A stretch of DNA of 64,000 nt from positions 1,674,001 to 1,738,000 of the forward strand of contig JNLK01000001.1 of the NCBI GenBank assembly GCA_000703065.1, given 5' to 3'. Positions within the stretch are counted from its first letter, which is position 1. Every line of letters starts with the position of its first letter. The position numbers and the translations under genes are program-made. This DNA is from Lachnospiraceae bacterium AC2029. Its GTDB lineage: Bacteria; Bacillota; Clostridia; Lachnospirales; Lachnospiraceae. This document shows, in pieces, positions 25,171-33,465 of the stretch. The notes beneath the pieces were generated by a model. The model made no database searches. It was not told the origin of the DNA and was given only the letters and a program-made list of their open reading frames with translations.

Positions 25171-25698
25171 TCATAAGTGCAGATCCGCATCGAATCTGCT
25201 CCGAAGATCTTCATGTTCGTTGATAAATGCCTTGATGCTCTTTATGTTCTCGGAGACCTCATTCAGTGCACGGAGTACCTTATGGAAGCTCTCGTATTCC
25301 TCCTCGGTGACCTGCCCGTCCATGGAAATGTTGACCAGCTTCCGGGAGATATCATCAATCGACTGTACACTGCTGAGAAAGCGAAGAGACAGCCGCTCCA
25401 GAGAGTCGGTCCGTACCTTCTTCTTTGTGCTTCCGAGCATACGGGCCAATCCGATCGGACAGATATTGTTACAGTAATCCTCGCAAAGGTATGGAGCGTT
25501 ATACTCCCTTGCCATGATCTGAACCTCTTCTGCATAGGGCTCGATCTTATCCAGCTCGATACGGGCCAGACGGCTTCGTTCAATTCCAAGCTGCAAGGCA
25601 GCCTTCTCACGACTGGTAAATACGCCATTCTTCTCTGCTGCCTGAACACGGGCGATGTAATATATGTTTCCGGTTGCCTTGGATGCTTTTCTGCCCAT
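25171..25698 (-). CDS. helix-turn-helix (Xre-like) regulator
   Basis: The 175-residue protein has an N-terminal HTH of the Xre/Cro kind, about residues 20-75 (FTSREKAALQLGIERSRLARI then KIEPYAEEVQIMAREY). It is followed by CEDYCNNICPIG, where three cysteines could bind a metal or Fe-S cluster. The C-terminal 80 residues are helical and heptad-like (RFLSSVQSIDDISRKLVNI; NEVSENIKSIKAFINEHEDL), probably an oligomerisation region. The start at 25698 follows GGAGGTACAAGAA. Two cysteine-rich proteins, this one and the ferredoxin, lie side by side, but each appears to have its own promoter. The regulated genes are unknown. Confidence 0.8.
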   Translation of the reverse strand: MGRKASKATGNIYYIARVQAAEKNGVFTSREKAALQLGIERSRLARIELDKIEPYAEEVQIMAREYNAPYLCEDYCNNICPIGLARMLGSTKKKVRTDSLERLSLRFLSSVQSIDDISRKLVNISMDGQVTEEEYESFHKVLRALNEVSENIKSIKAFINEHEDLRSRFDADLHL

Positions 25699-25781
25699 TT
25701 CTTGTACCTCCAGTAAGCGCACAATAAGGATAATCTGTGTAATTGTAACACACTATCGTAGGAAATTCCAATTAAATTTTG

Positions 25782-26630
25782 TTAATCTTTTGCCTGTATT
25801 TTTGCCTGATAAACCTCACGTTTTGAGATTCCCCGCTCTGCAGCAACTGCCTTCATGGCTTCCTTTTCCGGCACGCCCCGATCCGTATATTGTTTCAAAT
25901 GCTCCAGCACCGACAGTCCCTCGAACTGCGCGGTACGCTCCGCTTCGATCTCTGCTCTCGGCCGACCCGCGATCACAAGAACATACTCCCCGCGGGGCTC
26001 TTCCTCCCTGTACAGCCCGATGGCCTGATGGATCGTGGTCCTTCGGAAGGCTTCATGCTTCTTCGTCAGTTCCTTACAGACGGTCAGCGGCCGGTCTCCC
26101 AGGGCCTCTGCCAGTTCCTCCAGTGTTTTCACCAGCCGGTGGGGCGCTTCGTAGAGCACGATGGTCCGGCGCTCCTCCGCCAGCTCCTCCAGGCGGTTTC
26201 TTCGCTCCTTCCTGTCCGAGGGAAGAAATGCCTCGAAGGCAAAACGCCCGGTCAGCTGGCCGGATGCCACCAGTGCATTTACCGCTGCACAGGCCCCCGG
26301 AACCGGAACCACGGAGATACCGGCTTCGTAGCATTTCTGTACCAGAACCTCTCCCGGATCCGAAATGCCGGGCGTTCCCGCATCCGTGATGAGAGCGATG
26401 TTCTTCCCCTCCAGCAGGTGTCCCACCAGCACCTGGGCCTTATCATATTTATTAAATTCATGGTAACTGGTCATCGGCGTATGGATATCAAAATGCGTCA
26501 GCAGCTTCCTGCTGTTCCGCGTATCCTCCGCTGCGATCTCATCCGCTTCCTGCAGGATACGGACCGCGCGGAAGGTCATGTCTTCCAGATTTCCGATGGG
26601 AGTTGCCACCAGATAGAGTATTCCGCTCAT
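25782..26630 (-). CDS. rsmI: 16S rRNA (cytidine(1402)-2'-O)-methyltransferase
   Basis: RsmI methylates the ribose of C1402 in the ribosomal decoding centre. The 282 residues start SGILYLVATPIGNLEDMTFR, the SAM-binding start of the tetrapyrrole-methylase fold. LITDAGTPGISDPGE and PVPGACAAVNALVASG are the two conserved loops, and a C-terminal segment (KEAMKAVAAERGISKREVYQ) forms the small helical domain. The ATG at 26630 follows GAGGAGTGAAA. A GTG two codons earlier overlaps that ribosome binding site and is rejected. The position next to trmN6 is the same as in Bacillus. Confidence 0.97.
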   Translation of the reverse strand: MSGILYLVATPIGNLEDMTFRAVRILQEADEIAAEDTRNSRKLLTHFDIHTPMTSYHEFNKYDKAQVLVGHLLEGKNIALITDAGTPGISDPGEVLVQKCYEAGISVVPVPGACAAVNALVASGQLTGRFAFEAFLPSDRKERRNRLEELAEERRTIVLYEAPHRLVKTLEELAEALGDRPLTVCKELTKKHEAFRRTTIHQAIGLYREEEPRGEYVLVIAGRPRAEIEAERTAQFEGLSVLEHLKQYTDRGVPEKEAMKAVAAERGISKREVYQAKIQAKD

Positions 26631-26673
26631 TTTCACTCCTCAAATCACATCCAAAGCTTCCGATGTAACGCAA

Positions 26674-26712
26674 TTAAGGCATGCCGTACATCTCCGGCAC
26701 TTCCTCCGTACA
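26674..26712 (-). repeat. diverged duplicate of the trmN6 3' end
   Basis: Directly after the trmN6 stop, 39 bases repeat the end of that gene with differences. Read in its own frame it encodes TEEVPEMYGMP and a stop, against TKEVLEMYGKP and a stop in the gene. It is shifted relative to the trmN6 frame and so is not translated by read-through. Confidence 0.75.
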
Positions 26713-26714
26713 GC

Positions 26715-27458
26715 TTACGGCTTGCCGTACATTTCAAGCACTTCCTTTGTATAGCTTCCGTCCTTCTCATACACCACCAGTGTCGGAAGCACCGTCAGCT
26801 GCGGTCCTCCGCCCTTAACGGCCTCCATCAGGACCATGTTCGGTTCCCGTCCTGCATGAGGCTGGACCAGCTGCATCCGCTTCGGTTCCAGCTTATACTT
26901 CTGAAGAGTCTGCATCAGCTCCGGGATCCGGAAGGGCTTGTGAACAAAGGCGAATCTCCCGCCGGGCTTCAGTAGATATGCCGCTGACCGGGCGATATCC
27001 TCCCAGGTCACAGCGATCTCATGCCGGGCAATGTTGTAGGCGTCCGTGTCATTATGCAGCCCGCTGGGTGCCTTGATATACGGGGGATTGCAGGTGACAG
27101 CATCATATCCTTCCCGCTCCATGGTCTTCGGAACCTGACAGATATCTCCGGAAATGATCCGGCACCGGTCTTCCACCTGATTCAGCCGTACGCTCCGGCC
27201 GGCCATTTCCGCAACCGCCTCCTGCAGCTCCAGTCCATCGCAGGTCATTGCCTTCTCCTTTGCCAGGAGAAGGAGCGGAATGATCCCGGTTCCTGTCCCC
27301 AGATCCAGGACCCGGTCCTTTCTGCGGGTCCCCGCAAAGTTCGCCAGAAGCACCGCATCCATTCCAAAACAGAAAAAGGATGGGTTCTGGATGATCCGGA
27401 ACCCATTTACCTGTAAATCGTCAATTCGCTCCCCCTCACGGAGGTACTCTTCTTCCAT
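26715..27458 (-). CDS. trmN6: tRNA1(Val) adenine(37)-N6-methyltransferase-like protein
   Basis: The 247-residue Rossmann-fold methyltransferase has the SAM-binding VLDLGTGTGIIPLLL at about residue 50 and the NPPY adenine-N6 motif (VTCNPPYIKAP) near residue 122. FFCFGMDAVLLANF precedes them, as in the YfiC/YabB family. It methylates the adenine beside the anticodon of valine tRNA in characterised members. The start follows GAGGTTTCA. It is followed by rsmI and preceded by ricT, the standard Firmicute order; the GIY-YIG gene usually between them is absent. The last 13 codons are duplicated beyond the stop. Confidence 0.92.
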   Translation of the reverse strand: MEEEYLREGERIDDLQVNGFRIIQNPSFFCFGMDAVLLANFAGTRRKDRVLDLGTGTGIIPLLLLAKEKAMTCDGLELQEAVAEMAGRSVRLNQVEDRCRIISGDICQVPKTMEREGYDAVTCNPPYIKAPSGLHNDTDAYNIARHEIAVTWEDIARSAAYLLKPGGRFAFVHKPFRIPELMQTLQKYKLEPKRMQLVQPHAGREPNMVLMEAVKGGGPQLTVLPTLVVYEKDGSYTKEVLEMYGKP

Positions 27459-27536
27459 TGAAACCTCTTATTTCCTGTAACCGGTGAATGCTCCCACAGG
27501 AGGCGGTCACCCACGATATTGCCACCGGGCCGGCTC

Positions 27537-28916
27537 TTACTGCTGGCCGCCCTGCTGGCCCTCCTGCTGACCGTGATTATCCGGTCTTCTGCGGGGCCGG
27601 TGTCTCCTCTGATTCTGTCTTCCCTCAGAATTCTGGCCCTGTTCCTGGTTCTGGCCCTGGCGCTGATTCTGGTTCTGGGACTGATTCTGGCGCTGGCCCT
27701 GGTTCTGACGCTGGCCCTGATTCTGTCCGTCACCCTTCTGCCGGTTTCTCTGTCCGCGTTCCTGGTTCTGACCGTCGCCCTGCTTCTTACCGCCGTCTCT
27801 TCTGCCGCGGTTCCGGTCACCCCTGTCACCACGGTCCTGTCTGTCGCCGCGGTCCTGTCTGTCACCGCGGTCCTGTCTGTCGCCGCGGTCCTGTCTGTCG
27901 CCGCGGTCCTGTCTGTCACCGCGATTTCCTCTGTCTCTTCTTCCGCGGTCACCGCGCTCTCCGCGCCCCTCGGCATCCTCGCCGGAGCCGTCTCTTCTGC
28001 GACGCTTCTGCTGCGGCCTCTCCTCCGCTGTCTCATCACTGTCCATCAGTTTGGTCAGCTCGGGATCCAGCAGAGATTCATCCGTGTCGAACTTCCGTCC
28101 CCGGGGTCCGGAGACCAGCTCTGCCACACGGTATTCCACGATCTCCTTATTATCATCATCATCCGTCACATAGATCTTTACTCGCTGACGGAGCACATTT
28201 ACGGATGCAACATCTCCCGTTACGCCATCATAGGCGGTAACGCGATCCCCCACATTGGGGAGCTTGGAATTCAGATATTCATAGGTATCCTGCTCATGCT
28301 TCAGGCAGCACATCAGACGTCCGCACACACCGGAGATCTTCGTGGGGTTCAGGGACAGACTCTGCTCCTTCGCCATCTTGATGGATACCGGTATAAAGTC
28401 CGACAGATAGGAATGACAGCAGAGCTCTCTGCCGCAGATCCCGATACCGCCGCACATTTTTGATTCATCACGGACACCGATCTGCCGGAGCTCGATCCTG
28501 GTCCGGAATACGGACGCCAGATCCTTTACCAGCTCACGGAAATCCACTCGTCCGTCAGCGGTGAAGTAAAACATCACCTTATTGTTATCAAACGCGTACT
28601 CAGCCGCGATCAGCTTCATTTTCAGATCATGATCCTTGATCTTCTGTACACAGATCTCGTATGCCTTCCGGGACTTCTCCTTATTCGTTTCATACCGCTT
28701 GTTGTCCTGTTCATTTGCGATCCGCTGGATGGGCTTCAGTCCTCCCTGGACCTTCTCCTCCTCCACCTGGCGGCGCCCAAGTACGACCCAGCCGTACTCC
28801 AGTCCCTTTGAGGTTTCCACGATGACCTTTGTTCCTACCTCGACCTCATTATCAAGCGGGTCGAAATAGTAGATTCGTCCGTTCGTCCGAAAACGAACGC
28901 CGATGACTTCTTTCAT
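27537..28916 (-). CDS. ricT: PSP1-domain protein RicT/YaaT with Arg-rich repetitive tail
   Basis: RicT is part of the RicA/F/T complex that supports RNA processing with RNase Y and developmental control in Bacillus. Residues 1-285 are canonical, including the PSP1 core (KLIAAEYAFDNNKVMFYFTA) and the cysteine motifs CGGIGICGRELCC and GVCGRLMCCLKHE that hold Fe-S clusters in the Bacillus complex. The remaining 170 residues are an extra disordered tail. First come basic KRRRR segments, then about seven RGDRQD/RGDR units at about residues 340-375, then a Gln/Asn/Arg/Gly stretch (QGQRQNQGQRQNQ). Such RG-rich tails bind RNA and can drive condensation in other proteins. The start follows AAGGAGATATAGC and is one base from the holB stop. 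Confidence 0.93.
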   Translation of the reverse strand: MKEVIGVRFRTNGRIYYFDPLDNEVEVGTKVIVETSKGLEYGWVVLGRRQVEEEKVQGGLKPIQRIANEQDNKRYETNKEKSRKAYEICVQKIKDHDLKMKLIAAEYAFDNNKVMFYFTADGRVDFRELVKDLASVFRTRIELRQIGVRDESKMCGGIGICGRELCCHSYLSDFIPVSIKMAKEQSLSLNPTKISGVCGRLMCCLKHEQDTYEYLNSKLPNVGDRVTAYDGVTGDVASVNVLRQRVKIYVTDDDDNKEIVEYRVAELVSGPRGRKFDTDESLLDPELTKLMDSDETAEERPQQKRRRRDGSGEDAEGRGERGDRGRRDRGNRGDRQDRGDRQDRGDRQDRGDRQDRGDRQDRGDRGDRNRGRRDGGKKQGDGQNQERGQRNRQKGDGQNQGQRQNQGQRQNQSQNQNQRQGQNQEQGQNSEGRQNQRRHRPRRRPDNHGQQEGQQGGQQ

Positions 28917-28917
28917 G

Positions 28918-29904
28918 CTATATCTCCTTCAGTGTCAGAATGAGCAGGCGCATTACATCCTCCATTCTGGCATTTGCTGCAATTCTTTTTTTGGCGTTCT
29001 CAACCGCCCGCGCCTTGTCCTCCAGTTCATTGTAGGACAGATACTTCGCCTGCTCGCGGATGGTGGAATACTCTTCCCCGAAAATGATCTTGTCCGGTTT
29101 ACCGGTCACCTTCAGCATCAGGATGTCCCGGTACCAGACCATCATCAGATCCAGGTACTCACCTATGTTCATCTTGTAATTGGAACAGGACTCGATCGCT
29201 TCCGCAACGTCCTCCATATCCATGTTGTAAATGTTCTTCTCCAGCCGGATCACCGACTGAACCAGCGCATCATACTCTTCATTTGTGGCAAGCAGGATGG
29301 CCTTGCCCAGATTGCCCTGCGCGTACTCCACGCAGAACCGTGCCTTCTTATCATCCAGCTCGTAATGCTCCTTCAGGTACTCTTCCACATCCCGTTCCTT
29401 CACCGGCTTGGTGGTAAGGGTGATGCACCGGGAAATGATGGTGGGCAGCAGCCGCTCCAGGGAATTCGTGATAAGGATCACGATGCCGTAGGCCGGCGGC
29501 TCCTCGATGGTCTTCAGCAGGGCGTTCTGTGCCGGCGCCTGCATGAGCTGCGCATCATTTATGATGTAGATCTTGTAGGGTCCGCTGTAGGGACGGATGT
29601 CCATGGTCTGAACCACCTGATCGCGGATCTCATCCACGGAAATGAGGTTCGGCTTCTCATGCGTCACCGTAATGATGTCCGGATGGTTTCCGCTGTCCGC
29701 CTTCTTACAGGCAGGGCATTCGTTACAGGGGTCGGCTTCCTTCCCCTCGCACTGGAGGGTCTTGGCAAAGGAAAATGCCAGAGAGCTGCGCCCGCTCTCG
29801 TCCTCGCCGCACAGGATATATGCGTGACCGACTCTGTTGGTTTCTATGCTGCTCTTAAAATGCCGGATGATGTCTTCGTGTCCGATGATCTGATGAAAAT
29901 CCAT
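28918..29904 (-). CDS. holB: DNA polymerase III delta-prime subunit
   Basis: The 328-residue protein is part of the clamp loader that places the sliding clamp at primer ends. It starts DFHQIIGHEDIIRHFKSSIE. A weakened P-loop (LCGEDESGRSSLAF) replaces the normal Walker A, as expected for the delta-prime subunit. Four cysteines (PCNECPACKKAD) form the zinc module. The sensor region QNALLKTIEEPP and IISRCI follows. The start follows AGGAGGTCAACGT. It sits between tmk and ricT as in Bacillus. Confidence 0.95.
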   Translation of the reverse strand: MDFHQIIGHEDIIRHFKSSIETNRVGHAYILCGEDESGRSSLAFSFAKTLQCEGKEADPCNECPACKKADSGNHPDIITVTHEKPNLISVDEIRDQVVQTMDIRPYSGPYKIYIINDAQLMQAPAQNALLKTIEEPPAYGIVILITNSLERLLPTIISRCITLTTKPVKERDVEEYLKEHYELDDKKARFCVEYAQGNLGKAILLATNEEYDALVQSVIRLEKNIYNMDMEDVAEAIESCSNYKMNIGEYLDLMMVWYRDILMLKVTGKPDKIIFGEEYSTIREQAKYLSYNELEDKARAVENAKKRIAANARMEDVMRLLILTLKEI

Positions 29905-29969
29905 ACGTTGACCTCCTTTCCATGCATATCATGATCCCGGGGACATCTGCCCCCCCGGATAAAACCCGA

Positions 29970-30602
29970 CTATACGTCCGAACCCGATAAAAGGGCCCGA
30001 ACCTTATCTTTTATCATATCACAGATCGTATCAACAGGTAAAGTGGCATCTATGGTTTTTATCCTCTCCGGGTCCCTTGCCGCCAGGATACGGTAGCCCT
30101 CCGCGACCTTCCTGTGAAACTCCATGGATTCCTGCTCCATCCGGTCAAGCTCTGCCTGATCCTTCTTCCGCGCGATCCCCACCTCTGCCGGAAGATCCAG
30201 GAGAAATGTAACGTCCGGCATATACCTTCCGATGGCCGGACGGTTTACCTCATACACCGTTTCCACGCCAAGCTCCCGTGCGATCCCCTGATATACCACG
30301 GAGGAATCCACGAAACGGTCACTGATCACGGCCTTCCCCGCTTCCACGGCGGGCCCGATCACCTCACCTACCAGCTGGGCACGGGCGGAGGCATAGAGCA
30401 GAAGCTCCGTCTCCGGCTTCATTTCCTTATAGGCCGGGTCCAGCAGGATCCCCCGTACCGCCTCACTGATGGGGGTTCCTCCGGGTTCTCTGGTGATCAG
30501 CACGTCAAATCCCTGTTCCGCCAGGTATTCCTTCAGCCGTTCGATCTGGGTGGTCTTGCCGGCTCCGTCCGGACCCTCCATCGTAATAAAGATTCCTCTC
30601 AT
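29970..30602 (-). CDS. tmk: thymidylate kinase
   Basis: This enzyme phosphorylates dTMP to dTDP. The 210 residues include the P-loop MEGPDGAGKTTQIE at residues 9-22, the DRFVDSSVVYQG motif that binds dTMP, and TREPGGTP. The start overlaps the stop of the GntR gene by four bases (ATGA). holB follows after a 65-base gap. The coupling to a transcription factor gene upstream is not the usual arrangement. Confidence 0.97.
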   Translation of the reverse strand: MRGIFITMEGPDGAGKTTQIERLKEYLAEQGFDVLITREPGGTPISEAVRGILLDPAYKEMKPETELLLYASARAQLVGEVIGPAVEAGKAVISDRFVDSSVVYQGIARELGVETVYEVNRPAIGRYMPDVTFLLDLPAEVGIARKKDQAELDRMEQESMEFHRKVAEGYRILAARDPERIKTIDATLPVDTICDMIKDKVRALLSGSDV

Positions 30603-31282
30603 TCCTCCTGACCTCCTGTCTCAACCATGATCATCTGAATGATTCTCTGCTGCTGATCGTAAATGTGTCCGCGCATCGCCTGCTGTGCCTTAACGACGTC
30701 GCCCTCAAGGATCGCCTCCATGATTCGGGCGTGCTCACGGGACAGCTTGTCATGGGAACTGAAATCCTTCACGTATTCATACCGGTAGCGATAGACCTGC
30801 TCCCGCAGACTGTGGGCCAGATTGATCAGCCTCCGGTTCTTGGTGGCTTCAAAGATGACATCGTGGAAGCGCTCGTCCTTCTCCACGATCTTCACCACAT
30901 CCTTCTTCTCCAGCGCGGCATCGAAATCCACCGCCGCCTTCTGCAGCTTCTCCTTCCCTTCCTCATCGATCCGGAGACTGGCAAGACGTACGGACAGATC
31001 CTCGATGGCCATGCGGACCTCCAGCGCTTCCTGCAGGTCACTCACCGTGATCCTTGCCACCTCGGCTCCTTTACGGGGAAGCATGACCACCAGGCCTTCC
31101 AGCTCCAGCATCCGGATGGCCTCACGGACCGGGGTCCGGCTGACCTCCAGATTCTTCGCCAGCTTCTCCTCCATCAGCCGTTCTCCGGGCTTCAGCTCGC
31201 CGCGAATGATGGCATTTCGTAAGGTTTTAAATACGACTTCCCGTAACGGCAGATATTCTGCCGGATCAAATTCCAGTTTCAT
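30599..31282 (-). CDS. GntR-family transcriptional regulator (FadR/FCD type)
   Basis: The 227-residue regulator has an N-terminal winged helix (AIIRGELKPGERLMEEKLA, then VSRTPVREAIRMLELEGLV, residues 25-70). The C-terminal all-helical FCD ligand domain has the metal-type residues in KDERFHDVIFEA, SREHARIMEAI and MRGHIYDQ. FCD regulators sense organic acids or sugar acids and usually repress. The start follows GAAGGAGGAACACTCC. It lies between ispE and tmk, and two GntR-type palindromes lie upstream of ispE (32365-32389). It could control its own operon or the decarboxylase region. Confidence 0.93.
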   Translation of the reverse strand: MKLEFDPAEYLPLREVVFKTLRNAIIRGELKPGERLMEEKLAKNLEVSRTPVREAIRMLELEGLVVMLPRKGAEVARITVSDLQEALEVRMAIEDLSVRLASLRIDEEGKEKLQKAAVDFDAALEKKDVVKIVEKDERFHDVIFEATKNRRLINLAHSLREQVYRYRYEYVKDFSSHDKLSREHARIMEAILEGDVVKAQQAMRGHIYDQQQRIIQMIMVETGGQEE

Positions 31283-31406
31283 GGAGTGTTCCTCCTTCCA
31301 AAGCTTTTTTTCATTCCTTCCTCACGGGAATGAATGACTCCCCTCAGGCAAGACATGCCGGTTGTTCCGATGCGCCTCCGTCGGCACAGCCGCGCCGTCT
31401 TCTTCG

Positions 31407-32333
31407 TCAGGCACCTCTTCCGGCCACATAGACCTCTGCCGTAATACCCTCTTTTGCCAGCTTTGTTTTCATTGCCTCCAAATCAGGTTCCGGTCCGTCC
31501 GCACCGGGCAGGATCCCGAAGACCGTGGGGCCGCTGCCCGTCATAATGGCCTCCGCCGCACCGGCTTCCCGCACCAGCTCCTCGATCCGCCGGATCTCCG
31601 GATGGTTCTCCACGGTCACGTATTCCAGAACATTTCCAAGCCGGGACAGGATGCCCTCCAGGCTCTGTTCCTCCAATGCCCTGACCATACCGTCGATGTC
31701 CGGATGGGGAATGCCCTCTCCGGAACCTGCAGCCTCCCGCTCCGCCAGGGAATCATAGGCTGTATAAACCTCCTTCGTAGATACCCCGAAGGAGGGCTTT
31801 ACCACCAGAAATCTGCAGTCCGGCAGCATGGGAAGCGGGGTCAGTACCTCACCAATCCCCTCGGAAAGGGCGGTTCCCCCCATCAGACAGTAGGGCACGT
31901 CCGCTCCCAGCCGGACTCCCAGCTCCGCCAGCTCCTCCGGAGTCGCCCCCGTCTGAAAGAGCTCCGCGGTTCCCTTCAGAGCTGCGGCACAGTCCGTGCT
32001 TCCACCGGCCATGCCCGCCGCCATGGGGATATGCTTCTCCAGTGTGATCCGGATTCCCTCCGTCACACCGTACTTCTCCATTACCATACGCGCCGCGCGG
32101 ACGATCAGGTTTCTGTCATCCGTCGGCATGTCCTGCAGATCCGGAAGGGTGCTTGCCTCGGAAACCAGCAGCTCCACCCCCGGTGCTTCCTTCCGTTCGA
32201 AGGTCAGCCGATCCGCAATCCCCACACTCTGCATGATCATCCGCACCAGATGATAACCGTCCTCTCTTCGCCCCACGATATCCAGGCCGAGATTTACCTT
32301 CGCGTATGCTGTTTTCTCTATGCGTATTTCCAT
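31407..32333 (-). CDS. ispE: 4-diphosphocytidyl-2-C-methyl-D-erythritol kinase
   Basis: IspE is the ATP-dependent kinase of the non-mevalonate isoprenoid pathway. The 308-residue GHMP kinase starts MEIRIEKTAYAKVNLGLDI. The ATP loop is HIPMAAGMAGGSTDCAAAL with the catalytic Asp nearby, and MTGSGPTVFGIL is the third GHMP motif. An upstream in-frame extension is rejected. The ATG at 32333 follows AGAAGGAAA and gives the normal N-terminus. It is preceded by paired palindromes and a terminator, so it probably starts a transcript that continues through gntR, tmk, holB and ricT. Confidence 0.96.
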   Translation of the reverse strand: MEIRIEKTAYAKVNLGLDIVGRREDGYHLVRMIMQSVGIADRLTFERKEAPGVELLVSEASTLPDLQDMPTDDRNLIVRAARMVMEKYGVTEGIRITLEKHIPMAAGMAGGSTDCAAALKGTAELFQTGATPEELAELGVRLGADVPYCLMGGTALSEGIGEVLTPLPMLPDCRFLVVKPSFGVSTKEVYTAYDSLAEREAAGSGEGIPHPDIDGMVRALEEQSLEGILSRLGNVLEYVTVENHPEIRRIEELVREAGAAEAIMTGSGPTVFGILPGADGPEPDLEAMKTKLAKEGITAEVYVAGRGA

Positions 32334-32364
32334 TTTCCTTCTCCCTGCAACCCGGTTTGTATGC

Positions 32365-32389
32365 ATGTATACATGTACTTTGTATACAA
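32365..32389 (-). promoter_or_regulatory. two GntR-type palindromes upstream of ispE
   Basis: ATGTATACAT (32365-32374) and TTGTATACAA (32380-32389) are perfect 10-bp palindromes sharing GTATAC, 15 bases centre to centre. Both fit the NNGTATACNN style of FadR/GntR operators. They lie 32 bases before the ispE start, with a gntR gene one cistron downstream. Confidence 0.55.
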
Positions 32390-32410
32390 TATTCATGATT
32401 CCATGATACG

Positions 32411-32455
32411 AAAAAAAGGCGGAAAATGCAAGGAATTCCTGCATTTCCGCCCTTT
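32411..32455 (-). terminator. terminator of the Ser/Glu-rich lipoprotein gene
   Basis: On the minus strand GGCGGAAATGCAGGAAT pairs with its near-perfect complement and is followed by seven T residues (32417-32411). It separates the lipoprotein transcript from ispE. Confidence 0.85.
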
Positions 32456-32545
32456 GTCATTCTATCCGCTTTTCCCCGGTATAAACGTTCAAAAATACCT
32501 CGACCGATCACACCGACAGAACGTCTCATTAATTTTCAGGGACGA

Positions 32546-33283
32546 TCAGTTTGCCTTCCAGCCTGCAACCAGTGCATCGCGGCCTTCCGTGGACATGGAG
32601 GTTACCGTGATGGTTGCTGCTGTGTCATCCTTGAAAATGTAGTACTGGCGCATGTAAAGTGTTACGTCGCCTTCCTCGTATTTGAGGTCGATATAGTAGG
32701 TGGATCCGATGGGGCTGCCTTCCTTTATCTCTGTAGCAGCTGTGGACTCCAGAGCCTTAGCCGCTTCGTCGATCATGTCCTTCTCGCTCTTGCCTGCAGT
32801 AATGCCGGACAGGATAAGGGATGTGGACTCACCGGAGGTCATGTCTGCACACATCATGGCCGGATAGATCTTTCCACCCTTGATATCCGCAAAGGTCATG
32901 GCATTCACTTCGTCACTTGTCTTATTTACTCTTGCAGCCAGATCAGAGGGGCCTGAGAATTCCCAGCTTCCCTTTTCCGGTGCGGTAAAGGATAAACCAT
33001 AGAACGAATTGTTGTAGGTCTTTCCTTCCGAAGTACCCTTAAAGGTCTTCTCTGCATCTGCAGAACCTGACTCGCTTGCAGCCTCAGATCCTGCTTCGGA
33101 TCCTGCCTCAGATCCTGCTTCGGTAGCAGCCTTTGTTGTCTCCTCCGACTTTGCTTCTGTTGCAGCTGCACCTGATGTCACCTCGGTTGAACTGCTCTCG
33201 GTACTTCCGCTTTCGGAACCACATCCGACTGCTGCTGCAGCCAGTGTCAGAACCATTGCCATAGCAAGAATCTTCTTTTTCAT
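32546..33283 (-). CDS. lipoprotein of unknown function
   Basis: The 245-residue protein has a lipoprotein signal (MKKKILAMAMVLTLAAAAVG then C, about residue 21). A low-complexity linker follows, rich in Ser, Glu, Thr and Ala with repeated GSEA units (residues 24-80). The folded C-terminal domain of about 160 residues starts near TYNNSFYGLSFTAPEKGSW, a pattern seen in PsbP-like and other small extracellular domains of clostridial lipoproteins. I do not recognise its function. The start follows AAAAAAGGAGAACAG, and a terminator follows the gene. It lies inside the yaaO-tmk type cluster, where Bacillus has no such gene. Confidence 0.85.
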   Translation of the reverse strand: MKKKILAMAMVLTLAAAAVGCGSESGSTESSSTEVTSGAAATEAKSEETTKAATEAGSEAGSEAGSEAASESGSADAEKTFKGTSEGKTYNNSFYGLSFTAPEKGSWEFSGPSDLAARVNKTSDEVNAMTFADIKGGKIYPAMMCADMTSGESTSLILSGITAGKSEKDMIDEAAKALESTAATEIKEGSPIGSTYYIDLKYEEGDVTLYMRQYYIFKDDTAATITVTSMSTEGRDALVAGWKAN

Positions 33284-33465
33284 TCTGTTCTCCTTTTTTG
33301 TCTTTATAATAATGGGGAATATCCCCAAATCCACGTTTTTTCGTCCCTTTTCGGAAACATCAAGCGCTATTCTACCACAGTACTTCCGTGAAAACAAGTA
33401 AAATCGAAACGAATCGAGCCGAACAAAAACCGAAACGGCCCAAGCTTTACAGGATCCGGAGCAGA

